A stretch of DNA of 64,000 nucleotides from an uncultured Eubacteriales bacterium (GCA_900542295.1 UQNJ01000010.1:1-64000), one strand, 5' to 3'. Counted from the stretch's first letter, positions 33,556 through 42,863 are shown. Translations and numbers: made by a program. The notes: generated from the letters alone by a model not told the origin.

Positions 33556-33684
33556 ATGATGCAGCTACTAACATTACTTATTACAGCCGTTCTTTATGTA
33601 ATTGTCATGGGTGCGATAGTTTACTTTGCCGTAAGACTTGCCTTAAAAAAACACGATAAGGAAAAAATGAAAAATAAAAATTGA
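33556..33684 (+). CDS. 42-residue membrane peptide, paralogue 2
   Basis: The sequence starts MMQLLTLLITAVLYVIVMGA and forms one membrane helix, then continues VYFAVRLALKKHDKEKMKNK. It aligns with the peptide at 32761 over the second half (GAIVYFAVRLALKKHD against GIIYFVVRVALKKHD). GAGAGGAG precedes the start at good distance. It is followed directly by a terminator. Function unknown. Confidence 0.7.
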   Translation: MMQLLTLLITAVLYVIVMGAIVYFAVRLALKKHDKEKMKNKN

Positions 33685-33694
33685 AATCTCTGTT

Positions 33695-33742
33695 AAAATC
33701 CCCTCAAACATGTTAAATTTATTGTTTTGAGGGGATTTTTTA
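33695..33742 (+). terminator. Terminator before rpmH
   Basis: AAAATCCCCTCAAA and TTTGAGGGGATTTT form a 14-bp stem, followed by TTTA. It isolates the small unknown genes from the rpmH operon. Confidence 0.8.
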
Positions 33743-33752
33743 TTGTTTAAGT

Positions 33753-33781
33753 TTGACATTATAAAGTTTTTCGTTTATAAT
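33753..33781 (+). promoter_or_regulatory. rpmH promoter
   Basis: A perfect consensus: TTGACA, 17 bp, TATAAT. It is the strongest promoter seen in the window and fits a ribosomal protein gene. Confidence 0.85.
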
Positions 33782-33851
33782 ACTTAGGCATATGTGTATT
33801 ATTGGAATTTAGATTTTACACCAACACAATTTGGAAAGGAGAACCTTAAAA

Positions 33852-33986
33852 ATGAAAATGACTTATCAGCCTAAAAAAAGACAGAGAATGAAAGAACATG
33901 GCTTCAGAAAGAGAATGAAAACTAAAAACGGAAGAAATGTTCTTAAGAGAAGAAGAGCAAAAGGTAGAAAGAAACTTACTGCTTAA
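33852..33986 (+). CDS. rpmH: 50S ribosomal protein L34
   Basis: A 44-residue, strongly basic protein (MKMTYQPKKRQRMKEHGFRK at the N-terminus, ending RRRAKGRKKLTA). It is diagnostic for L34 and always sits beside rnpA near the origin. Shine-Dalgarno GAAAGGAG is upstream. Confidence 0.97.
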   Translation: MKMTYQPKKRQRMKEHGFRKRMKTKNGRNVLKRRRAKGRKKLTA

Positions 33987-34010
33987 TTTATAAATCCCAA
34001 GGATTTTAGT

Positions 34011-34364
34011 ATGCTGAAAAAAAATGTTTTGAGGAAAAACAGCGATTTTTCCGCTATTTATAAAAGGGGAAAGTCGGTTGGCGACAAATATGTCGTAGTA
34101 TTTTACAAAGCTAACGGACTTTCTTATAACAGAACAGGGTTTTTGGCAAGTAAAAAAGTCGGAAACAGTGTAGTTAGAAACAGAGCAAAAAGACTTATGA
34201 AAGAAAGCTATCGCAATATAGAACATAGTTTACCTATTGGATATGATTTCATAATTATTGCAAGAAACACTATTTGCGGCAAAAAATGTGCAGAAGTTGA
34301 AAAATCCCTTAATTCTGCTTTTAAAAGAACCGGGGTTAAAAGGAAAAATGAAAATAATAAGTAA
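34011..34364 (+). CDS. rnpA: Ribonuclease P protein component
   Basis: A 117-residue, basic RNase P protein that helps the catalytic RNA trim tRNA 5' leaders. The conserved RNR motif is in GNSVVRNRAKRLMKESYR (about residues 53-70), with the preceding FSAIYKRGKSVGDKYVVVFY. Its 3' end overlaps yidD by 17 bp. Confidence 0.95.
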   Translation: MLKKNVLRKNSDFSAIYKRGKSVGDKYVVVFYKANGLSYNRTGFLASKKVGNSVVRNRAKRLMKESYRNIEHSLPIGYDFIIIARNTICGKKCAEVEKSLNSAFKRTGVKRKNENNK

Positions 34365-34578
34365 TTTTTTTAAAAAAATTATGATTCTGATGATTAGATT
34401 TTATCAGAAATTTATTTCCCCTCTTTTTCCTGCCACATGTCGGTTTATACCTACATGCTCTACTTATTTTATACAAGCTTTAGAAAAGTATGGTGTAATA
34501 AAAGGCAGTTATTTGGGAATCAGACGAATTTTAAAGTGTCACCCGTGGCATGAGGGTGGTTATGATCCTTTAAAATAA
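34348..34578 (+). CDS. yidD: Membrane protein insertion efficiency factor YidD
   Basis: A 76-residue YidD with the family pattern RFYQKFISPLFPATCRFIPTCSTY and KCHPWHEGGYDPL. It is a small amphipathic protein that aids YidC-dependent insertion. The ATG at 34348 follows AAAAGG inside the rnpA end; a longer reading from 34258 lies wholly inside rnpA and is not used. Confidence 0.94.
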   Translation: MKIISNFFKKIMILMIRFYQKFISPLFPATCRFIPTCSTYFIQALEKYGVIKGSYLGIRRILKCHPWHEGGYDPLK

Positions 34579-34590
34579 TGGAGGAAGTTA

Positions 34591-35298
34591 ATGGGAATTT
34601 TAGCAAGCCCAATGAGTTATTTGCTCACTTGGATTTATGATTTTATAGGTAACTACGGTCTTTCTCTTATTATATTTACAATAATAGTAAAAGTAGTTAT
34701 GTATCCTTTATATGCAAAGCAGATAAAGACTACTATGAACATGTCCAAGATGCAGCCAAAGATTAAAGAAATACAGCAAAAATATGCCAAAGACAAAGTT
34801 ATGATGAATGAAAAAATGGCTGAGCTGTATAAAGAAGAAGGCGGCAGCATGTATGGAGGCTGTTTGCCTATGTTAATTCAGATGATAGTTATCATGGGTC
34901 TGTTTTCTTTATTAAGAAACCCTATGAATTACATATCTTCTGACAAAATGCTGTTTGCAATTCACGAATCATTTTTCTGGATACCGGATTTGGCTCAGCC
35001 TGATAAATGGATTCTGCCTATAATAGCCGGAATAGCAACATTTTTAGCTTCATATTTTTCACAGACAAATCAGGCAGCTGGTCCTAATGCCGATCAGATG
35101 AAGGTCATGACAAATATGACGAAATATGTTTTCCCGATAATGATTTTATTGATGGCCAGAAGCTATCCTGCTGGACTTGCTCTTTATTGGTCTTTAAACC
35201 AAACAATTCAAATTTTCTATAACGTCAGATTTGCTAAGATGAAGAAAAAAATGATGGGCGAAGGCAAGAAAAAGAAGAAAAAAGCAGCAAGAGCATAA
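34591..35298 (+). CDS. yidC: Membrane protein insertase YidC/Oxa1
   Basis: A 235-residue Oxa1-type insertase. Membrane helices are near residues 12-35, 95-115, 145-165 and 180-205, with a cytoplasmic helical hairpin between (SKMQPKIKEIQQKYAKDKVM) and a lysine-rich tail (KMKKKMMGEGKKKKKKAARA). It has no lipoprotein signal, unlike SpoIIIJ of Bacillus. Helps fold Sec-dependent and Sec-independent membrane proteins. Confidence 0.93.
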   Translation: MGILASPMSYLLTWIYDFIGNYGLSLIIFTIIVKVVMYPLYAKQIKTTMNMSKMQPKIKEIQQKYAKDKVMMNEKMAELYKEEGGSMYGGCLPMLIQMIVIMGLFSLLRNPMNYISSDKMLFAIHESFFWIPDLAQPDKWILPIIAGIATFLASYFSQTNQAAGPNADQMKVMTNMTKYVFPIMILLMARSYPAGLALYWSLNQTIQIFYNVRFAKMKKKMMGEGKKKKKKAARA

Positions 35299-35323
35299 CT
35301 TATTATTGGAGGAAAATTAAAAC

Positions 35324-36097
35324 ATGGCAGATTTTTCTGAAAAATGGGGGACAGATGTTGATACAGCCGTTAAATTGGCTTTAGACGATCTGAAACTTAC
35401 TATAGATGATGTAGATGTTACTGTTTTAGAAGAACCTTCAAGAGGCTTTTTTGGAATCGGATCGAAGTTGGCTCTCGTAAGAGTAGAAAAAAAGAAAACT
35501 ACTGATATAGAAACTGTTAAGGTTGAAAAAGAGTTAAATAAAGATAAAAAAGATTTCGACAAAGCAGAAAAGGCTCAAATAAAGAAAACAGAAACATTAA
35601 AAAAAGAACAAGAAGAAATAAAAAAAGAAGTAAAAGAAGAAAATTTGGTTCCTTGTGAAGAACATGAAGCTTTGGATTTTTTGAGAAAAGTTACCCGTGA
35701 AATGGGACTTGACCTTGAAATAACTGCTAAAAAAGGCAAAGAATCAATATATGTAGATATTAACGGAAAAGATTCCGGCACAATTATAGGAAAGCGTGGG
35801 CAAACGCTTGATGCTATTCAATATCTTACAAGCCTTGTAGTAAATAAGGGTAATGAAGAATATACGAGAGTAGTAGTTGATGCCGAAAATTACAGGGCAA
35901 AGAGAGAAAAAACTCTTGAAGCTCTTGCCTACAGACTTGCAAACAAGGTTGTGAAAACAAGAAGAAGCGTTAAGCTTGAACCTATGAATCCTTATGAAAG
36001 AAAGGTTATACACGCAGCTCTTCATAATCATCCTAAGGTGTCGACAAGAAGTGAGGGACAGGACCCTTACAGAAGGGTTATTATTGAACTTAAATAA
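35324..36097 (+). CDS. jag: RNA-binding protein Jag/KhpB
   Basis: A 257-residue protein with an N-terminal Jag_N domain (residues 1-50), a long charged lysine/glutamate linker (about 50-105), a KH domain containing GTIIGKRGQTLDAIQYL, and a C-terminal R3H domain (MNPYERKVIHAALHNHPKV). The family binds RNA and influences cell division and sporulation. It always follows yidC. Confidence 0.93.
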   Translation: MADFSEKWGTDVDTAVKLALDDLKLTIDDVDVTVLEEPSRGFFGIGSKLALVRVEKKKTTDIETVKVEKELNKDKKDFDKAEKAQIKKTETLKKEQEEIKKEVKEENLVPCEEHEALDFLRKVTREMGLDLEITAKKGKESIYVDINGKDSGTIIGKRGQTLDAIQYLTSLVVNKGNEEYTRVVVDAENYRAKREKTLEALAYRLANKVVKTRRSVKLEPMNPYERKVIHAALHNHPKVSTRSEGQDPYRRVIIELK

Positions 36098-36101
36098 AAT
36101 A

Positions 36102-36127
36102 AAGGGCTGTCAAAAGACAGCCTTTTT
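36102..36127 (+). terminator. Terminator after jag
   Basis: GGCTGTC-AAAA-GACAGCC with TTTTT. Confidence 0.8.
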
Positions 36128-36156
36128 CTGTATAAATGGTTTATAAGAGGAGAAAT

Positions 36157-37527
36157 ATGAGAGAAGATACAATAGCAGCTATAGCTACAGCTCCTGGCGA
36201 GGGCGGTATAGGTATAGTAAGAATAAGCGGAGAAAAGGCTTTTGAAATATTAAAAAAAATATTTATTCCTGCGTCTTCGGAAATAAAAAACAGAATGCTT
36301 ACTTACGGACATATAGCAGACCCTGATTCCGGTTCTACCATAGATGAAGTCATGGCTGTATATATGAAAGGTCCTCGTTCATATACTGCAGAAGACGTAG
36401 CAGAAATACAATGCCATGGAAGTATGATTTCTCTCAAAAAAATTCTTGAACTTACATTTAGAAACGGCGCAAGACCGGCAGAAAAAGGAGAATTTACAAA
36501 AAGAGCTTTTCTTAACGGCAGACTTGATTTATCCCAGGCGGAAGCCGTAATAGATTTGATAAGAGCTAAATCAGATAAAACTTTTGATGTAGCACTTAGT
36601 CAGCTTGAGGGTTTGTTTTCAGAAAAAATAAAAGACATACGAGCAGACTTAGTCGATATTTTAGTTCTGATAACTGTTAATATAGATTATCCTGATGAAG
36701 ATATAGAAGAAATGACATATGAAAAGCTTATAAGATCTCTTACAGATGTGAGAGAAAAAATAAGAAGTTTGCTGGCAACCTCAGATACAGGCAGAATAAT
36801 AAGAGAAGGCCTATCTGTTTCAATAGTCGGTAAGCCAAATGTAGGTAAATCTTCACTGTTGAATGCTCTTACAGGACAAAACAGAGCAATAGTAACGGAT
36901 ATACCAGGTACGACAAGAGATATAATAGAAGAAAATATAGTAATAAAAAATATCCCGGTAGTTCTCACCGATACAGCGGGAATTCGCAATACAGAAGATT
37001 TAATAGAAAAGATAGGAATAGAAAAAAGTAAAGAAGCTTTTAATAGAGCTGATCTGATTATTTTTGTTATAGATTCCAGCGCTGATCTAGAAGAAGAAGA
37101 CTATAACATAATGGAATATATAGGAGAAAGAAAGTCCATAGTTCTGTTTAATAAGACAGATAAAGGAATAAAAGTAAGAAAAGAACTTATTAAGGAAAAA
37201 TTACCTCAAGCCGATATAATAGATACAGCGCTGATAGATGGAAGAGGTATAGAAGATCTTGCTTCTAAGATAGAAAACCTTGTATACGGCGGTCATGTTA
37301 AACATGGCGAAAATCTTATGGTAACCAATGTTCGTCATAAGAATCTTCTTGCAGAGTCAGAAACTTCTTTAAATGATGCTATTCAAATGACTTCATCGGG
37401 AGAACCCTTGGAATTCATAGAAATAGATGTAAACAGGTGCTATGAAGCGACCGGAGAAATAATAGGAGAAACAGCCGATTCAGATATAATAGATAAGGTA
37501 TTTGAAAGGTTTTGCTTAGGAAAGTAA
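36157..37527 (+). CDS. mnmE: tRNA uridine modification GTPase MnmE
   Basis: A 456-residue MnmE. The N-terminal folate-binding domain (residues 1-118) is followed by a helical domain and an inserted G domain with GKPNVGKSSLLNAL (G1), DIPGTTRD (G2), DTAGI (G3) and NKTD (G4). The C-terminal FCLGK carries the conserved cysteine. With MnmG it modifies wobble U34 of certain tRNAs. The start at 36157 follows AGGAGAAAT. Confidence 0.96.
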   Translation: MREDTIAAIATAPGEGGIGIVRISGEKAFEILKKIFIPASSEIKNRMLTYGHIADPDSGSTIDEVMAVYMKGPRSYTAEDVAEIQCHGSMISLKKILELTFRNGARPAEKGEFTKRAFLNGRLDLSQAEAVIDLIRAKSDKTFDVALSQLEGLFSEKIKDIRADLVDILVLITVNIDYPDEDIEEMTYEKLIRSLTDVREKIRSLLATSDTGRIIREGLSVSIVGKPNVGKSSLLNALTGQNRAIVTDIPGTTRDIIEENIVIKNIPVVLTDTAGIRNTEDLIEKIGIEKSKEAFNRADLIIFVIDSSADLEEEDYNIMEYIGERKSIVLFNKTDKGIKVRKELIKEKLPQADIIDTALIDGRGIEDLASKIENLVYGGHVKHGENLMVTNVRHKNLLAESETSLNDAIQMTSSGEPLEFIEIDVNRCYEATGEIIGETADSDIIDKVFERFCLGK

Positions 37528-37549
37528 GTTTGAAAGGACTTTATATATA

Positions 37550-39433
37550 ATGGACAGAATTTTTATGGGAGAATACGACATAATAGTTGTCGGAGCAGGA
37601 CATGCAGGCTGCGAAGCCGCTTTAGCTGCGGCCCGTATGGGAAAAAAAACCTTGATGTTTTCCATGAATTTGGAAGCAGTAGCTATGATGCCATGCAATC
37701 CGTCAATAGGCGGAACGGGAAAAGGACACCTTGTGAGAGAAATAGATGCTCTTGGGGGAGAGATGGGAATAAATATTGATAAGACATTTTTGCAGAGCAA
37801 GATGCTCAATACGGCAAAAGGTCCGGCAGTCCATTCTCTAAGAGCTCAGGCAGATAAAAACCGTTATCACCTTGAAATGAAAAAAACTATAGAATCGACA
37901 CCTAACCTTGATATGAAACAAGGAGAAGTAACGGATTTGATAGTTGAAGATGGTAAAGTTACCGGAGTAGTGACAAAGACTCATACATGTTATAGTGCAA
38001 AGGCAGTTATACTTGCAACAGGTACATTTCTCGGCGGAAAAATATTTATAGGAAGTGCAGCATTTGAAAGCGGGCCAAACGGCCTTGCTCCGTCAATGGA
38101 GTTTGCAGATAATCTTAAAAAACACGGTCTCAAATTACGAAGATTTAAGACGGGAACACCGGCAAGGTGCCTCGGCAGCAGTCTTAATTATTCAAAAATG
38201 CAGGAACAAAAGGGTGACGAAAAGACAGTGCCTTTTTCTTTTATGAATGATGAGGTCGGAGAAAATAGAGTTTCATGCTGGCTAACTTATACAAATGAAG
38301 AAACACATAAGGTAATAAGAGCTAATTTTCACAGATCTGCTCTTTTTGGTGGACAGATAGAGGGAATAGGACCAAGATATTGTCCTTCAATAGAAGATAA
38401 GATAAACAGATTTGCCGACAAAGAAAGACACCAGCTTTTTGTTGAGCCTGAAGGAATAGACACAGATGAAATGTATATCCAAGGTATGTCTTCAAGTTTA
38501 CCTGAAGATGTTCAGGAAGCTTTTTATAAAACAATACCCGGACTTGAAAATATCAGAATAGTAAGACCTGCTTATGCAATAGAATATGATTGTATTGATC
38601 CTCAGGATTTGAAGTTAAGCTTAGAAAACAGGCAGATAGAAAATTTGTTTTGTGCAGGACAATTTAACGGAAGCTCCGGCTATGAGGAGGCTGCTGCTCA
38701 AGGTCTGATGGCAGGAATAAATGCAGTTCTTAAGATTTCAGGCAAAAAATCTTTGGTCTTAGGAAGAAACGAGGCTTATATTGGCGTTCTAATCGACGAT
38801 TTGGTGAATAAAGGTACAAATGAACCTTACAGAATAATGACCTCCAGAGCGGAATATAGGCTGGTTCTGAGGCAAGACAACGCAGATTTGCGTTTAACAG
38901 AGAAAGGATACGAGGTAGGTCTGGCATCAGAAGAAAGATATAAAAGATATATTGCCAAAAAAGAAGCCGTTGAGAAAGAAGCTTTAAGGCTTGAAGAAAA
39001 AACTTTTGCACCTAATGAAATAAACGAATTTCTACTATGTCATAATACATCTGAAGTGCAATCGAGGGTTTCAATGGCAGAACTTTTGAAAAGACCGCAG
39101 ATTAAATACTCAGATTTAGCTGAAATAGATGACGAAACAAGACCTCATCTTTCTTATCATGAAGTTACTCAGCTTGAAGTGCAGATAAAATACGAAGGAT
39201 ATATAAAGAAGCAACTTGCACAGATAGAAAGGTTTAAAAAATTAGAAGATAGAAAGTTAAGCCAGGATATAGACTACAGCACCATAGATGGTCTTAGAAT
39301 AGAAGCGTGGCAAAAGCTTAATCAATTGAAACCTGAATCTCTTGGTCAGGCTTCAAGAATATCAGGTGTTTCTCCGGCTGATATAAATGTACTTTTGGTT
39401 TATCTGGAAAAAAAGAGAAGAATGAAGCAATGA
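37550..39433 (+). CDS. mnmG: tRNA uridine modification enzyme MnmG
   Basis: A 627-residue FAD protein, partner of MnmE. The FAD-binding loop VVGAGHAGCEAALAAARMG starts near residue 14. PCNPSIGGTGKGHLVREIDALGG and the C-terminal tRNA-binding helices are typical. Two Met codons are possible (37550 and 37565); AAAGGA favours the first. It overlaps rsmG by 4 bases. Confidence 0.96.
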   Translation: MDRIFMGEYDIIVVGAGHAGCEAALAAARMGKKTLMFSMNLEAVAMMPCNPSIGGTGKGHLVREIDALGGEMGINIDKTFLQSKMLNTAKGPAVHSLRAQADKNRYHLEMKKTIESTPNLDMKQGEVTDLIVEDGKVTGVVTKTHTCYSAKAVILATGTFLGGKIFIGSAAFESGPNGLAPSMEFADNLKKHGLKLRRFKTGTPARCLGSSLNYSKMQEQKGDEKTVPFSFMNDEVGENRVSCWLTYTNEETHKVIRANFHRSALFGGQIEGIGPRYCPSIEDKINRFADKERHQLFVEPEGIDTDEMYIQGMSSSLPEDVQEAFYKTIPGLENIRIVRPAYAIEYDCIDPQDLKLSLENRQIENLFCAGQFNGSSGYEEAAAQGLMAGINAVLKISGKKSLVLGRNEAYIGVLIDDLVNKGTNEPYRIMTSRAEYRLVLRQDNADLRLTEKGYEVGLASEERYKRYIAKKEAVEKEALRLEEKTFAPNEINEFLLCHNTSEVQSRVSMAELLKRPQIKYSDLAEIDDETRPHLSYHEVTQLEVQIKYEGYIKKQLAQIERFKKLEDRKLSQDIDYSTIDGLRIEAWQKLNQLKPESLGQASRISGVSPADINVLLVYLEKKRRMKQ

Positions 39434-40140
39434 AAAAACTTATAGAATATCTGGAAAAAAACAATATCCCATATGATGATGATGTGATAGCAAGATTTGA
39501 TGCTTACAGAAGTGGTATACTGCAATGGAATGAATTTGTAAATATCACTGCAATCAGAGATCCCCGGGAGTTTACACTTAAACATTTTGTTGATTCGGCG
39601 GCATGTATTTTATTAACTGAATACAATAAAGCAGAAAAGATAATAGATATAGGCACAGGCGGTGGATTTCCGGGCGTTCCCCTTGCTATTCTATCGCCGG
39701 AGAAAGAATTTATATTGGTTGATTCTTTGAAAAAGAGGCTTAAAATAATAGATGAGCTTTGTGAAAGTATCGGCATAAAAAATATAAAAACTTTACATGG
39801 CAGAGCAGAGGATTTCGGAAGAAATAAGGAATATAGAGAGAAATATGATTTCTGCGTTTCAAGAGCCGTAGCCAATTTTTCGACTCTTTGTGAATACTGT
39901 CTGCCTTTTGTAAAAGTAGGCGGATACATGGCTTCTTATAAAGGAGCCGGAGGCGAATCTGAATTAAAGGAAGCAACAAGAGCAATAAGTCTTTTAGGAG
40001 GAAAATTTGAAAGATGGGAAAAAACACCTTTAGATAAGGACGGAGATGAACATAAAATAGCTTTGGTAAAAAAAGTAAAAAAGACAGAGTCGAAATATCC
40101 GAGAAAATCGGGTACTCCATCGAAAGACCCCTTAAAATAG
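39430..40140 (+). CDS. rsmG: 16S rRNA (guanine-N7) methyltransferase RsmG
   Basis: A 236-residue SAM-dependent methyltransferase acting on G527 of 16S rRNA. The SAM-binding motif IIDIGTGGGFPGVPLAI (about residues 71-87), VDSLKKRLKI, and SRAVANF are visible. Its stop codon lies inside the left arm of the terminator that follows. Confidence 0.95.
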   Translation: MKKLIEYLEKNNIPYDDDVIARFDAYRSGILQWNEFVNITAIRDPREFTLKHFVDSAACILLTEYNKAEKIIDIGTGGGFPGVPLAILSPEKEFILVDSLKKRLKIIDELCESIGIKNIKTLHGRAEDFGRNKEYREKYDFCVSRAVANFSTLCEYCLPFVKVGGYMASYKGAGGESELKEATRAISLLGGKFERWEKTPLDKDGDEHKIALVKKVKKTESKYPRKSGTPSKDPLK

Positions 40141-40160
40141 CAGTTTTAGGGGGTTTTTTG
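40127..40160 (+). terminator. Terminator overlapping the rsmG stop
   Basis: ACCCCTTAAAA pairs with TTTTAGGGGGT, with one G-U pair, followed by TTTTT. Confidence 0.75.
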
Positions 40161-40224
40161 TGTAAAAAAACCGGACTTTTTCTTAGCGGGAAATGTTATT
40201 ATTTTCCCATGGGAGGATGGCATT

Positions 40225-41106
40225 ATGGAAAAGAAAAAAAGGAGTATTTTATCATTTATAGGAGGTCAGCAGGACAGCAGACGAGAATATAAGAATATAG
40301 ACATCGAAGAATTCAGTGTGACTCAACAGATAATATCAGTTCCTATCAAAGATATTTTGGCTAATCCCGAACAGCCGAGAAAAATATTTTATGATGAAGC
40401 AATTAAGGAACTTAGCGGTTCAATTAAGGAATACGGAGTGCTGCAGCCTATAATATTAAAAAAAGAATCAGACGGCTACATAATAATTGCAGGCGAAAGA
40501 AGATTCAGAGCAGCTCAAATGGCAGGTCTAAGTGAAATTCCGGCATTAGTTAAAAATATGGAGGATCAGGAAGCTGCGCTTGTATCTTTAGTTGAAAATG
40601 TTCAACGAGAAGATCTTAATTTTTTGGAAGAAGCCAGAGCATATAAAAGACTTATGGAAGATTTTGGGCTTACACAGGTTGAAATAGCCGAAAAAGTAAA
40701 CAAAAAACAGTCAACTATATCAAATAAAATCAGAATATTAGCTTTACCTGAAGATATACAGGAAAAACTTATACAAAATAAACTGACTGAAAGACATGCA
40801 AGAGCACTTTTAAAACTTAATGACCAAGATGATAGAAAGAAAGTTACAGAAAGAGTGGTAGCAAATAATTTAAATGTAAAACAGACAGAAAAGCTTATAG
40901 AAGAATTGCTGATGAAAAAAGAGGAGGCATTCCGCAAAAAAAATAAAATTAACTATATAAGTTATAAAATATATCTGAATACGATAAGAAAAGCATTCAG
41001 CCAGATTAAAGAAATGGAAAAAAATGCCAAAATGACGCAAGAAGACAGGGGAGATTTTCTTGAAGTAAAGATAATATTGCCTAAAAGTGATAGATGTTTC
41101 ACGTGA
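40225..41106 (+). CDS. noc: ParB-family nucleoid occlusion protein
   Basis: A 293-residue ParB/Noc protein. The CTPase/ParB N domain has NPEQPRKIF and GERRFRAAQMAG with ENVQREDLN, followed by a helix-turn-helix (GLTQVEIAEKVNKKQSTISNKIR) and a basic C-terminal dimerisation region. Its place directly after rsmG and before parA matches noc of Bacillus. The two ParB paralogues here (this and 41964) share the N domain but this one lacks the N-terminal GLGRGLDALF ParA-interaction peptide. The stop codon is inside a parS site. Confidence 0.88.
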   Translation: MEKKKRSILSFIGGQQDSRREYKNIDIEEFSVTQQIISVPIKDILANPEQPRKIFYDEAIKELSGSIKEYGVLQPIILKKESDGYIIIAGERRFRAAQMAGLSEIPALVKNMEDQEAALVSLVENVQREDLNFLEEARAYKRLMEDFGLTQVEIAEKVNKKQSTISNKIRILALPEDIQEKLIQNKLTERHARALLKLNDQDDRKKVTERVVANNLNVKQTEKLIEELLMKKEEAFRKKNKINYISYKIYLNTIRKAFSQIKEMEKNAKMTQEDRGDFLEVKIILPKSDRCFT

Positions 41107-41114
41107 AACATCTA
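41091..41114. promoter_or_regulatory. parS: Perfect parS centromere site
   Basis: The 16-bp core TGTTTCACGTGAAACA at 41095-41110 is exactly the conserved Firmicute parS. It extends to a perfect 24-bp palindrome, followed by a run of T, so it can also act as terminator of noc. ParB loads here as a CTP-dependent clamp. Confidence 0.95.
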
Positions 41115-41191
41115 TTTTTTTATCAATATGGGTAGCAATAGAATCTAAAATATTATATAATATTTGCATATAAAAAAGAGGAGGCAATATT

Positions 41192-41962
41192 TTGGGAAAA
41201 GCAATTGCAATATTTAATCAAAAGGGCGGTGTGGGCAAAACCACCACTAACATAAACCTTGCAGCATGCCTTGCTTTGAAAGGTAAAAAGGTTTTAGTTC
41301 TTGATATAGATCCTCAGGGAAATACTACAAGTGGACTCGGCATAGCGAAAAAAGGGTTGGAAGATACAGTTTACAATGTTTTAGTTGATGCAGATTATGA
41401 TATAAGAGAAGCTGTTATCCATACAGATGTTAAGGATCTTGATATTATTCCTGCAAGTGTAGATTTGGCAGGCGCAGAAGTAGAGCTTGTGCAGATAGAA
41501 GGAAGAGAAAAGGTTTTAAAAAACAGTCTCGACAAAATAAAGAAAGATTATGATTATATGTTTATAGACTGTCCTCCTTCACTGGGACTTTTGACTATAA
41601 ATTCTTTAGCCGCAGTGGATAGTGTACTGATACCTATACAATGTGAATTTTATGCGTTGGAGGGAGTAAGCCAACTTGTCAGCACAATCGATTTAGTGAA
41701 AAAAAGTCTCAATCCACATCTTGAAGTACAGGGAGTTATATTGAGCATGTTTGACGGAAGAACTAATTTATCCGCACAAGTGGTTCAAGAAGTAAAGAGA
41801 TATTTCGGTGGGAAGGTTTATTCAACTGTTATACCTCGCAATGTAAGATTGGCAGAAGCACCAAGCTATGGACTTCCGATAACTGAGTACGACCCTAAAT
41901 CCAAAGGGGCAGAAGCGTATATGGAATTTGCAGAAGAGTTTTTGGAATTGGAGGAGGAGTAA
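41192..41962 (+). CDS. parA: Chromosome partitioning ATPase ParA/Soj
   Basis: A 256-residue ParA with deviant Walker A KGGVGKTTTNINLA (residues 12-25), DIDPQGN and DCPPSLGLL. Translation starts with TTG, seven bases after GAGGAGG. ParA/Soj also regulates DnaA in Bacillus. The next gene, parB, begins one base after its stop codon. Confidence 0.95.
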   Translation: MGKAIAIFNQKGGVGKTTTNINLAACLALKGKKVLVLDIDPQGNTTSGLGIAKKGLEDTVYNVLVDADYDIREAVIHTDVKDLDIIPASVDLAGAEVELVQIEGREKVLKNSLDKIKKDYDYMFIDCPPSLGLLTINSLAAVDSVLIPIQCEFYALEGVSQLVSTIDLVKKSLNPHLEVQGVILSMFDGRTNLSAQVVQEVKRYFGGKVYSTVIPRNVRLAEAPSYGLPITEYDPKSKGAEAYMEFAEEFLELEEE

Positions 41963-41963
41963 T

Positions 41964-42863
41964 ATGGCTGCGCAAAAAAAAGGCGGACTCGGAAGAGGTT
42001 TAGATGCACTTTTTGCAGATGTTCCTGTTAAAGCACCTGAAGAAACGAAAAATTCTTCTCAAAATTCGGCAGATGATGACCAGGATAAAGTAAAATATAT
42101 TAAGATACACGATATAATGCCTAATGCCAATCAGCCGAGAAAAACATTTAATGAAGAAAAGATAGAAGAGCTTGCTTTATCGATAAAGGAACATGGAATA
42201 ATCCAACCTATAGTGGTAAGGAAGAAAAACAAAGGTTATGAAATTGTAGCCGGAGAAAGAAGGTGGAGAGCAGCGATTAAAGCCGATCTTGCTCAGGTTC
42301 CTTGCCTTATTAGAAAACTTGATGATGAGCAGAATATGCTTATTGCTATAATTGAGAATATGCAGCGAGAAGATTTGAACCCGATAGAAGAAGCCGAAGG
42401 TTTGAGGCAGATGACTGAAACTTTTGGCATGACTCAGGAACAGGTGTCAAAAAGTGTTGGAAAAAGCAGACCTTATATTACAAATTCTATGCGCCTTCTT
42501 AAACTTCCCGACTACATAAAAGAAAGTATAGCCGATGGTATAATATCAGCAGGTCATGGAAGAACATTAGTTGCAATTGAAGAAGAAAATAGTAGAAAGC
42601 AGCTGTGGAATAAAATTATAGAAGAAGGACTTTCGGTTAGAGAAACGGAAAAAATAGCAGCAGGAAGCACAGGAAAGAAAAAAAGAAGAAGAGCAATAAA
42701 AGAAAAAAACCCTGATCTTGTTCATGTTGAAAATGAGCTTAAAGATATATTTGGAACAAAAGTAAACATAAGCAAATCAGGGAAAAAGGGTAAAATAGAA
42801 ATCGAATATTACTCTCCAGATGAACTGAACAGATTGATAGAACTATTGAAAACACTAACTTAA
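41964..42863 (+). CDS. parB: Chromosome partitioning protein ParB/Spo0J
   Basis: A 299-residue ParB. The N-terminal GGLGRGLDALFADV stimulates ParA; PNANQPRKTF and GERRWRAAIKA form the CTP site, with ENMQREDLN. A helix-turn-helix (GMTQEQVSKSVGKSRPYITNSMRLL) binds parS. The ATG at 41964 follows GGAGGAGGAG; a longer reading from 41928 lies inside parA. Confidence 0.95.
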   Translation: MAAQKKGGLGRGLDALFADVPVKAPEETKNSSQNSADDDQDKVKYIKIHDIMPNANQPRKTFNEEKIEELALSIKEHGIIQPIVVRKKNKGYEIVAGERRWRAAIKADLAQVPCLIRKLDDEQNMLIAIIENMQREDLNPIEEAEGLRQMTETFGMTQEQVSKSVGKSRPYITNSMRLLKLPDYIKESIADGIISAGHGRTLVAIEEENSRKQLWNKIIEEGLSVRETEKIAAGSTGKKKRRRAIKEKNPDLVHVENELKDIFGTKVNISKSGKKGKIEIEYYSPDELNRLIELLKTLT

